Below are positions 1 to 7,092 of a DNA stretch of 28,686 bases, piece by piece. Every line of letters starts with the position of its first letter. Positions within the stretch are counted from its first letter, which is position 1. Position numbers and translations under genes: made by a program. The notes below the pieces were generated by a model. The model did not search any database. It was not told the DNA's origin and was given only the letters and a program-made list of their open reading frames with translations. This stretch comes from CAYVBJ01 sp964415185 (GTDB lineage: Bacteria > Bacteroidota > Rhodothermia > Balneolales > Balneolaceae), in assembly GCA_964415185.1 (NCBI GenBank), contig CAYPZI010000029.1:1-28686 (forward strand). Reading direction: 5' to 3'.

Positions 1-243
1 AAAAACAGAGGGCACGAATCCAGCCATCCCGGTCTTGCCACGAAGCCGCGAGGACACGAGGGTACGCGAAGAGCCTCTCGCCCGAAATCAGAATTCTACC
101 TTGCTTTCAGGCAAACCAATACTTCCCTTCGTGATTCTTCGTTCCGCCAGCCGGCGGATTCGTGGTGAAAAAACAGAGGGCTCAATCCAGCCACACCGGC
201 TATGCCTCGGTGCTTCGTGGTGGAAAATCAGAGGGCTCAATTT
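1..243. repeat. Dispersed intergenic repeat, copy 1
   Basis: This non-coding stretch lies downstream of coaE and matches a second region at about 15285-15525 in the same orientation. The strongest match is 46 identical bases at 29-74 and 15340-15385. A second conserved block at about 127-168 contains the perfect hairpin CCGCC-AGCC-GGCGG (144-157). The copy is also internally repetitive: a GGC(A/T)C..ATCCAGCC block occurs near 10-25 and again near 179-193. Short reading frames cross it, but the two copies diverge by indels outside the conserved blocks, which argues against coding. No transposase or terminal inverted repeats are visible. The left limit is uncertain because the window starts inside or next to the repeat. 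Confidence 0.8.
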
Positions 244-840
244 TTAACTCTGAGACAAAATGATATAATATAACTCTTCCGTCTTTTTTTTAAACTCATC
301 AAGAGTGCCGTCGTTGTAAATAACGTAATCAGCCAGGTGCTCGAGACGGCTGAAATCCTGCTGCTTTTGCATTCTATCTGTAACCATTTGTTCGGGTACA
401 TCATCCCGCCGCATCACCCTTTTGATCCTGTTTTCTTCTTTTCCCCTCACAATCACGATAACATCAAAAAATGACGGCCGCCCGTTTTGCAGCAACAGAG
501 CCGCCTCCTTTACAAAAAGTTCGCAACCTTCCTTTGCAGCCTTTTCGGCCAGCTTCCCGGTCTCCCTGTATACCGCCGGATGAACAATCCGGTTCAGAAC
601 ATCAACCTTTCCCTCCTCAAACGCTTTTTTTGAAAGATAGGGACGGTTCAATTCTCCGCTATCCGTGTAGGAATCCGGACCGAATTCCTTTTTAATGGCT
701 TCTATCACTTCAGGATCCTTTACCATAATTTCTTTGGCGAGATCATCGGCATAAACGACTTCGGCTCCCAATTCTTCCCATACCCTGCACAATGTACTTT
801 TACCACTCCCGATTCCGCCCGTGACACCCGCTTTAATCAT
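244..840 (-). CDS. coaE: Dephospho-CoA kinase
   Basis: This enzyme performs the last step of coenzyme A synthesis in the cytoplasm, ATP-dependent phosphorylation of the ribose 3'-OH of dephospho-CoA. The 198-residue protein has the usual family length. It starts with the P-loop GGIGSGKST at residues 8-16, followed by YADDLAKEI and the family's NRIVHP segment. The ATG at 840 is chosen because the P-loop then falls at the normal distance from the start and the codon is one base after the nadB stop (TAA-A-ATG); an in-frame start 14 codons upstream would lie inside nadB. It is the last gene of the prfB-nadB-coaE operon and is probably translationally coupled to nadB. A dispersed repeat follows directly. 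Confidence 0.95.
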   Translation of the reverse strand: MIKAGVTGGIGSGKSTLCRVWEELGAEVVYADDLAKEIMVKDPEVIEAIKKEFGPDSYTDSGELNRPYLSKKAFEEGKVDVLNRIVHPAVYRETGKLAEKAAKEGCELFVKEAALLLQNGRPSFFDVIVIVRGKEENRIKRVMRRDDVPEQMVTDRMQKQQDFSRLEHLADYVIYNDGTLDEFKKKTEELYYIILSQS

Positions 841-841
841 T

Positions 842-2425
842 TTAAATGATGGTATCGGAAGTTCGGATTGGTTTCGTCTCAAGATAATCGGTTGTATAAT
901 GCAATCCCCTGCTCTCCTTTCGCATCATGGCCGAACGGATGATCAAAAACGCCACTCCGATCAGGTTTCTCAGTTCACATAGAGGTGCACTTACTTTTGT
1001 ACGATGGTAAAATTCTTCCACCTCCTCGTCCAGAAGACGAATCCGGCGCATCGCACGCTCCAGCCTGAGGTCACTGCGGACAATACCCACATAGTTCCAC
1101 ATGATACGCTGCAGTTCCTGCTTGTTGTGCGAAATCAACACCCATTCTGACGGGTTTTCAGTATTGCTCTCATCCCATTCCGGAATCTCCCTTTTAAAAT
1201 GCAGTTCATCCAAATGGCGTGATGCTTTATCAACAACCCTGTCTGCAAAAACCAGCGCTTCGAGCAGGCTGTTCGATGCAAGGCGGTTCGCGCCGTGAAC
1301 ACCCGTACAGGCAACCTCGCCGCATGCAAAAAGGCCTTTGATGCTGGTCTGACCGTTCAGGTCGGTCACCACCCCTCCGCAGTTGTAATGCGCAGCCGGC
1401 ACAACAGGAATCCGGTTTTTGGTAAAATCAATGCCGTATTTCAGGCAGGTTTTATGAATGTGAGGAAATGTTTCAGTAGTCTCCTCAGCATCCAGGTGAG
1501 TGAGATCGAGAAAGACGCAGTCATCACCGCGCTTTTTAAGCTGATCATCAATCGAGCGGGCAACAATATCGCGGGGTGCCAGTTCCTTTCTTTCGTCATA
1601 CTGTTCCATAAAAGCTTCACCTTCGCTGTTTCGCAGGATAGCACCGTGTCCGCGGACGGCTTCGGAGATCAGGAAGGAGTCCGATTCGGGAATACAGAGG
1701 GATGTTGGATGAAACTGTATAAACTCCATATTGGCAATCCTGGCTTTTGCCCTGTAAGCCATGGCAATGCCATCGCCCGTTGCCACTTCGGGGTTTGTAG
1801 TGTGCAGGTAAACCTGGCCCGTGCCTCCCGTGGCAAGAATGGTGGTTTTTGCCAGGATCCTCAATACCTTGTTGGTTTTGCTGTTCAGTACATAGGCTCC
1901 GAAACAACGGATCCTGTCATAGCGGGTTACGTTTTTGCCGAGATGATGTTCTGTGAGGAGCTCGAGTGCAAAATGGTGTTCAAGTACCTTGATATTCGGA
2001 TCGGTCTTAGCCTTATTCACAAGCACACGTTCAATCTCTTTGCCTGTGGTATCGGCAGCGTGTACAATCCGGTTTTGTGAATGGCCACCCTCCCTTCCGA
2101 GGTGAAGGGTGCCGTTTTCGCGCGTAAAAAGGGCGCCCATTTCGATCAGTTTCCGAATGACCCCGGGCCCCTCCTTGACAATCATCTCAACAGCTTCCCG
2201 GTTGCAGAGACCGGCTCCTGCCGTCAGAGTGTCCTTTACATGATTATCAAAAGAATCGGCTTGCGAGACAACGCTTGCGATACCACCCTGTGCATAGGAA
2301 GTGTTGGCTTCACTGATCACATCTTTGGTAACGATACAGACCGTACCATGCCTGGCTGCCTTAATGGCTGCCGTCAATCCGGCCCCTCCGCTGCCGATTA
2401 CCAGGAAATCGAATTCAAGCGACAT
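842..2425 (-). CDS. nadB: L-aspartate oxidase
   Basis: This FAD flavoprotein oxidises L-aspartate to iminoaspartate, the first step of de novo NAD synthesis, and passes it to quinolinate synthase NadA. The 527 residues are typical. Visible landmarks are the N-terminal dinucleotide fold VIGSGGAG, the SYAQGGIAS segment, the substrate-side HSQNRIVHAADTTG, EFIQFHPTSL, SEAVRGHGA, APRDIVARSID and the C-terminal FAD motif GANRLASNSLLEALVF. Together these separate NadB from succinate dehydrogenase and fumarate reductase flavoproteins. The start overlaps the end of prfB by 11 bases and the stop is one base before coaE. NadA and NadC are not in the window, so the gene is separated from the rest of its pathway here. 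Confidence 0.96.
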   Translation of the reverse strand: MSLEFDFLVIGSGGAGLTAAIKAARHGTVCIVTKDVISEANTSYAQGGIASVVSQADSFDNHVKDTLTAGAGLCNREAVEMIVKEGPGVIRKLIEMGALFTRENGTLHLGREGGHSQNRIVHAADTTGKEIERVLVNKAKTDPNIKVLEHHFALELLTEHHLGKNVTRYDRIRCFGAYVLNSKTNKVLRILAKTTILATGGTGQVYLHTTNPEVATGDGIAMAYRAKARIANMEFIQFHPTSLCIPESDSFLISEAVRGHGAILRNSEGEAFMEQYDERKELAPRDIVARSIDDQLKKRGDDCVFLDLTHLDAEETTETFPHIHKTCLKYGIDFTKNRIPVVPAAHYNCGGVVTDLNGQTSIKGLFACGEVACTGVHGANRLASNSLLEALVFADRVVDKASRHLDELHFKREIPEWDESNTENPSEWVLISHNKQELQRIMWNYVGIVRSDLRLERAMRRIRLLDEEVEEFYHRTKVSAPLCELRNLIGVAFLIIRSAMMRKESRGLHYTTDYLETKPIRTSDTII

Positions 2426-3537
2426 TCTGCATCAGGTAAGATTTAATAAATTCATCCAGCTCACCGTCCATCACGCCCTCCACATCCGACGTTTCATGAT
2501 CGGTACGGTGATCTTTCACCATGTTATACGGATGGAATACGTATGACCGGATCTGAGAGCCCCATTCTATTTTACTTTTTGAATCTTCAAGGCTCTGCTG
2601 TTCCCGTTCCCTGATGTTCTTTTCCAATTCATAAATTTTGGATTTGAGCAGCAACATCGCTTTTTCACGGTTCTGGAGCTGTGAGCGCTCCTGCTGACAC
2701 TCGGCTACCACCCGCTGCTCTGTGTCGTCAGAAAGCTTGCCTTCCCAGATCAGGCGCACTCCGGTCTCGACCTTGTTTACATTTTGTCCGCCGGCGCCGC
2801 TGGCATGAAAACGCTGGAGTTCAACATCACTTTCATTGATATCAATCTCAATGGTATCATCAATAATGGGAGAAACAAATACGGAACAGAATGAGGTATG
2901 GCGGCGGGAGTTGCTGTCGAACGGCGATATTCTCACCAGGCGATGTACACCGCTTTCAGCTTTTAAAAATCCATAGGCATTGGGGCCGGATACTTCAATG
3001 GTTGCGCTTTTAAGCCCGGCTACATCACCCTGCTGATACTCAACCGTTGAAACATTGTATCCCTTCCGGTCGGCCCAGCGGGTGTACATCCTGAACAGCA
3101 TCTCAGCCCAATCCTGGCTTTCCGTTCCTCCGGCTCCCGGATTAAACGTAACAATGGCGTCACGATGGTCGTCTTCACCGCTGAGCATGTTTTGAAGCTC
3201 CAGTTCCTGCAGCTTCTTTGCAAACTCACGAGATTCTCTTTCCAGTTCATTCTCTACATCCTCACCTTCGTCCAGAAACTGACGATATACGCGGATGCTT
3301 TCACGCAGTTCATCCAGCTCATCCCATTTTTCCACAATGGTTTTTTCCTGATCCAGCTCACGCATCACCTGTTGTGCCCTGGCCGGGTCATTCCAGAAAT
3401 CGGGGTCCTGCGTCTGTTCCTGAATCTCTATAATGTTGATTTTTCGCTTGTCATAGTCAAAGATACCCCCTGAGCGCATCCAGGCGCCCGAATAATTCAT
3501 CCATATTGTTCGTATTAAGAACAGCTAATTCTGCCAT
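2415..3537 (-). CDS. prfB: Peptide chain release factor 2 (programmed +1 frameshift)
   Basis: RF2 recognises UGA and UAA stop codons and triggers release of the finished protein. The reading frame must be joined: ATG at 3537 gives 26 codons ending ...LRGYL, then an in-frame TGA (3459-3457). Skipping T3459 after CTT (3462-3460) continues as DYDKRK to the stop at 2415, for 373 residues. In the full protein the SPF stop-codon recognition tripeptide falls at about 204-206 and the catalytic GGQ at about 249-251, close to the E. coli positions. The gene starts 9 bases after the small upstream gene and overlaps nadB by 11 bases. The frame-shifted part alone could start at an ATG at 3500, but that would lose the conserved N terminus and is wrong. 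The frameshift makes RF2 autoregulated by its own abundance. Confidence 0.97.
3456..3471 (-). promoter_or_regulatory. prfB programmed +1 frameshift site
   Basis: Reading the minus strand, the sequence is AGGGGGTATCTTTGAC. It contains the internal Shine-Dalgarno-like AGGGGG, three bases of spacer (TAT), the slippery CTT codon, the TGA stop and a following C. This matches the textbook bacterial prfB recoding site. When RF2 is scarce, the ribosome pauses at the poorly terminated TGA-C and slips +1, producing full-length RF2. Confidence 0.96.
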
Positions 3538-3546
3538 ATTGTCTAT

Positions 3547-3816
3547 CTACCTGCTAATTAATTTTCCCAGCAAAATACCAGCAATAATACCGCCGGCAAA
3601 TGCGATACCAACACCCTGCTCGGGATTGGCTCTCACATACCTGCGTGCATTGCGGTATTCATGCCTGATTTCACGTTCAATTCGTTCCCTTTCCCCGTTC
3701 AGGGTGTTAATTATATCATCATATAAAGACTCTACAGCTTCTTTCTCAGCTTTAAAATCCACTTTGGGTTGATCGTTTCCGTTTTGTGTCTTCTCTTTAT
3801 CTTTTGATTCTGCCAT
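3547..3816 (-). CDS. YqjD/ElaB-like (DUF883-type) small membrane protein
   Basis: This is an 89-residue protein. The first 25 residues are charged and probably disordered, about 26-60 form an amphipathic, probably coiled-coil helix rich in Glu and Arg, and the C terminus is one hydrophobic segment with glycine spacing (GVGIAFAGGIIAGILLG) ending KLISR. The segment RRYVRANPEQGVGIAFAGG resembles the conserved C terminus of the ElaB/YqjD/YgaM family, inner-membrane proteins of which E. coli YqjD binds stationary-phase ribosomes. The ATG at 3816 is chosen because AGGAAAGG lies 8 bases upstream; an in-frame GTG three codons earlier would sit against that site. It is the first gene of the prfB operon, 9 bases before prfB. 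Family assignment is by motif only. Confidence 0.75.
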   Translation of the reverse strand: MAESKDKEKTQNGNDQPKVDFKAEKEAVESLYDDIINTLNGERERIEREIRHEYRNARRYVRANPEQGVGIAFAGGIIAGILLGKLISR

Positions 3817-3859
3817 AGCTGTCACCTTTCCTGAATTTTTAATAATTGTTTGTGTCTTA

Positions 3860-3886
3860 ATTATACGTCCAAAGAAATAATTCCAA
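3860..3886 (-). promoter_or_regulatory. Possible promoter of the small-protein/prfB operon
   Basis: In the AT-rich 179-base gap upstream of the DUF883-like gene, the minus strand reads TTGGAA (3886-3881), 15 bases, then TATAAT (3865-3860), about 43 bases before the ATG. The spacing is shorter than the usual 17 and the region is so AT-rich that chance matches are likely. The gap 3817-3995 holds no gene. Confidence 0.25.
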
Positions 3887-3995
3887 TTATTCCGTATGAC
3901 TTTGTAAGGTTTAAAATAATTTCCTTTCTACATAACGTAAAATAATCATTTTTTTATACAATTAATTATTTACGAACTCCTGATTCTGAAAATCC

Positions 3996-5780
3996 CTAAG
4001 CAGAAGTTTTCAGCAGTTGGTCACTATACTGCAGCTCGTATAGTTTCCTGTAAATGCCATCCTGCTTTTTCATCAGTTCGGCATGGGTGCCCATTTCCCT
4101 GATTTCGCCTTTGTGCATGACCAGGATTTTATCGGCCCCGTGAATCGTTGAAAGCCGGTGTGCAATGATGATGGAGGTTCGTCCCTGCATCATTTTATCA
4201 CATGCCTTGTTCACGTATTCTTCCGTTTCAGAATCCACGCTCGAGGTAGCTTCATCCAAAATCAAAATTTCAGGATTGTAGACCATCGCCCTCACAAAAC
4301 AGATGAGCTGCTTTTGGCCCAGTGAAAGTGATGACCCGCGTTCTCTCAGCCGGTAGTTCAGCCGGCCCGGCAGCTTGTTTATAAAATAATCGGCTTCCAC
4401 TTCCTTTATCGCACCCTCAACCACCTCGCTGCTGATGGAGGGATTTCCAAGGGTTATGTTTTCCATGATGGTGCCCGAAAACAGTGCATTATCCTGCAAG
4501 ACAAGAGCAAAGTGTGATCGCAGTTCCTTCAAACTCATTTTTTTAATGTCGACATCATCCAGCAGAATAGTGCCACGGTCGATATCATAAAACCTGAGAA
4601 GCAAATTGATGATGGTCGACTTTCCTGCGCCTGTTGCTCCTACAATGGCAACACTTTCACCGGGCTGAGCTGTAAAATTGATATCCTTCAGCACATCACC
4701 TTCGTCTTGGTTGTACCGAAAACTGACATTTCTGAATTCTATTTTGCCTTTGGGGTTTTCAAGTTCAACCGGGTTTTCCGGTTCCGATACCTCTTTGGGT
4801 GTATCGAGAACGTCAAAAATTCTCTCGGAAGACGCCAATGCCGACTGAAGCGTGTTGTATTTTTCTGACAGGCCGCGTATCGGGTTAAAAAACTGCCTTA
4901 CGTATTGTATAAAGGCCAATAGCACGCCGAAGGTCACCTGGTCCATCAATGCACTTGCTCCTCCATACCAGACAACAAGGGCCATGGCAAGGCTGGCAAG
5001 TACCTCAATTACAGGCCAAAATATGGAAAAGTAGAAGATGGTTTTGATATGCGCTTTTTTGTGCCCGTCATTAATTGACCGGAATTTATCCTTTTGCTTT
5101 TCTTCCCTGTTGAACAGCTGAACAATGGCCATTCCACTTATATTTTCCTGAACAAAAGAGTTAAGGCGTGCAATCTGGTCGCGAACTTCAAGAAAAGCGA
5201 CCCTCACTTTGCCCTTAAACCAAAATGTTGAATAAAAAAGAAGCGGGAGAACAAGTACAGAGACAATCGTAAGTTCCCAGCTCATCATCAGCATAAATGT
5301 GAGGATGAAAATAATGCTGAACAGATCGCCGATCATATTTACGATGCCGTCAGAAAGCAGCTCACTCAGTGCCTCAATATCGCTGGTTGTCCGGGTGATG
5401 AGCCGCCCGATCGGATTCTTGTCAAAAAACTGTACATGGAGCGACTGTATTTTCTCGAACACGGTATTCCGGAGGCTAAACAATACACCCTGACCGAACC
5501 AGCGAGTCAGGTAGGTGTTGATAACAAGGATGATAAATTCGCCGGCAAGGGCAGCAGCCAGCAACAGAATGATATAAATCAGCCCCGGAACATCACCGAA
5601 TGCTATGTAGTCGTCGACGGCTACCTGGGTAAGTTTCGGCCTGACGGCGCCCAGAAATGCGGCAGAGAGTGTTAATCCAATAGCCAGTACAGCCCACCAG
5701 CGGTACGGTTTAAAAAAATAATAAAGCCGCCGAATCAGATGAGAATCGACGGCTTTATGCGAATTACTACTTTTCAACAC
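3996..5780 (-). CDS. ABC exporter half-transporter, MdlB-like (canonical Walker B, degenerate signature)
   Basis: This 594-residue protein has a six-helix exporter membrane domain (about 28-300) fused to an ATPase domain (about 345-580). The Walker A GATGAGKST is at 381-389, the Q-loop Gln near 429, Walker B ILILDE at 505-510 with the catalytic Glu510, and the switch His near 541. The signature reads LSLGQ (485-489) instead of LSGGQ. The membrane part (FFDKNPIGRLITR, SDIEALSELLSDG) matches the MdlB/YheH side of heterodimeric exporters. The partner is probably the MdlA-like protein at 7093-8892. The substrate is unknown; lipids or drugs are usual for the family. The start is GTG at 5780 or TTG at 5777, with GGAG just upstream; the gene begins 11 bases after the RNase Z stop. 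Confidence 0.88.
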   Translation of the reverse strand: MLKSSNSHKAVDSHLIRRLYYFFKPYRWWAVLAIGLTLSAAFLGAVRPKLTQVAVDDYIAFGDVPGLIYIILLLAAALAGEFIILVINTYLTRWFGQGVLFSLRNTVFEKIQSLHVQFFDKNPIGRLITRTTSDIEALSELLSDGIVNMIGDLFSIIFILTFMLMMSWELTIVSVLVLPLLFYSTFWFKGKVRVAFLEVRDQIARLNSFVQENISGMAIVQLFNREEKQKDKFRSINDGHKKAHIKTIFYFSIFWPVIEVLASLAMALVVWYGGASALMDQVTFGVLLAFIQYVRQFFNPIRGLSEKYNTLQSALASSERIFDVLDTPKEVSEPENPVELENPKGKIEFRNVSFRYNQDEGDVLKDINFTAQPGESVAIVGATGAGKSTIINLLLRFYDIDRGTILLDDVDIKKMSLKELRSHFALVLQDNALFSGTIMENITLGNPSISSEVVEGAIKEVEADYFINKLPGRLNYRLRERGSSLSLGQKQLICFVRAMVYNPEILILDEATSSVDSETEEYVNKACDKMMQGRTSIIIAHRLSTIHGADKILVMHKGEIREMGTHAELMKKQDGIYRKLYELQYSDQLLKTSA

Positions 5781-5791
5781 AGATCTCCAGT

Positions 5792-7018
5792 TTAGAACCG
5801 GTCAAAATCGTCAAAAGGTGTTCGCGGCGTGATATGCTTCGGTTTTCTCTTATTGTTGTCATCCTCGCGTTTATTGTTTTGATCGGAATCCCTTCGATTG
5901 TAATCATTGCTTTTATTACGGTCTCGCCGGCTGCTGCTTCCGCTTCTTCTGCGGTCGCCTGAGTCGCGGCTGGATTTATAACTTTTCCGCTTCCTGAATC
6001 GTTTCTGTTTGCCCCCCGACCTTTTCGAACCGGAGCCTTTGCCTTTGCTGTCATCTATTTCCTTCAGATACACTTTGGCTTGTACAATACCTTTTTCATG
6101 TGCCGGGTCGGTGTAGATGGGACGCAGCTCCGTAGCCAGCCAAGTCGGGAAGAAATCTTTCCGCGCTTCACGCAACAGCACAAACGGGTTTGTGTAGCGT
6201 GCAGAAAAATGTGAGATCACAAGCAGCTTTGTTTGCGACTCAGTTGCCACACGTGCAGCATCCCTGGCAGTGGAATGGCCGGTTTCAGAGGCTTTATCCT
6301 GGAGGCTTTCACTAAAAGTTGCCTCGTGGTAAAGTATGTTGGTGTTCATGGCCAGTTTTACCGCATTCGGACAATACTTGGTATCGGTAATATAGGCAAA
6401 GCTGTCGCCCGGCCTCGGGTGGCCTACTATGTCACTCGATTCAACCACGGTTCCGTCCTCAAGCTTGACATCTTCACCGGCTTTCAGGGCTTTGTACTCT
6501 TCATCCTTTGTGATGCCCATGTTTTTTGCTTTTTCGGCATCTACTTTACCGGGTTTATCTTTTTCCTGGAAACGGTAACCGATACAAAAAGAGGTATGTT
6601 TCAGCGGACGTGCCTCCACGTAAAACTCCTCTTCATCCACCACTTTCTCTTCTTCAAACCCTTCTTTAATTTCAGAGTAGTTAATTGTATAGTTGAGATC
6701 GATCTCCGCAAATTTAAGATTGAATTCCACATACTCCTTCAATCCTTCAGGGCCGACAAGTGTGATATCATTTTCACGGCGCTGAAGCTGTAGGGTTGAT
6801 AACAGGCCGATAAGCCCGGAATAGTGGTCTACGTCATAATGAGATATGAATATGTATTCGATTTTTGATCTTTTTAAGCCTGCCTGCAACATTCTCATCT
6901 GTGCATTTTCGCCACAATCGAACAGGTAGACGCTTCCTTCACGCCACAGTGCTACCGATGATAAATGACGTGTTGCCGTTGGTGTTGCAGAGGCGACACC
7001 CAATGGTACTATGATCAT
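5792..7018 (-). CDS. rnz: Ribonuclease Z with His-to-Asp zinc-ligand change and basic C-terminal tail
   Basis: RNase Z cuts the 3' trailer from tRNA precursors that lack an encoded CCA; the tRNA-Val in this window is such a substrate. The metallo-beta-lactamase core covers about 1-320. His141, Asp212 (ITDT), the HEATF motif (Glu232), His248 (GHSTA) and His270 (ISHFSARY) are present. The first metal motif, normally HxHxDH, reads His60-Tyr-Asp62-Val-Asp64-His65, so the second His is Asp. Residues about 321-408 are a Lys/Arg/Ser/Asn/Asp-rich, surely disordered tail ending TPFDDFDRF, longer than in standard RNase Z (about 310 aa). The ATG at 7018 has GGGAG 8 bases upstream. The gene lies between the two half-exporter genes, 11 bases before the MdlB-like one. 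Confidence 0.9.
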   Translation of the reverse strand: MIIVPLGVASATPTATRHLSSVALWREGSVYLFDCGENAQMRMLQAGLKRSKIEYIFISHYDVDHYSGLIGLLSTLQLQRRENDITLVGPEGLKEYVEFNLKFAEIDLNYTINYSEIKEGFEEEKVVDEEEFYVEARPLKHTSFCIGYRFQEKDKPGKVDAEKAKNMGITKDEEYKALKAGEDVKLEDGTVVESSDIVGHPRPGDSFAYITDTKYCPNAVKLAMNTNILYHEATFSESLQDKASETGHSTARDAARVATESQTKLLVISHFSARYTNPFVLLREARKDFFPTWLATELRPIYTDPAHEKGIVQAKVYLKEIDDSKGKGSGSKRSGGKQKRFRKRKSYKSSRDSGDRRRSGSSSRRDRNKSNDYNRRDSDQNNKREDDNNKRKPKHITPRTPFDDFDRF

Positions 7019-7092
7019 TTTTATTTCTCCCGCAAGGTTTTATTCAGGATTCCTGCCTGTCAGACTAAGAAATCCGGTTGTTAGGTTATTGT

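Noticed and set aside
35..247. Small plus-strand reading frame, with a similar peptide (FVILRSASRRIRGEK) in a frame at 15306-15545.
   Set aside because: The shared peptide comes only from the repeated DNA; the copies differ by indels outside conserved blocks and there is no ribosome site. The similarity is at the DNA repeat level.
1295..2080. Plus-strand open frame of 261 codons.
   Set aside because: It lies wholly antisense to nadB, whose product is clearly conserved. The frame is open only because of codon bias; the protein looks like no family.
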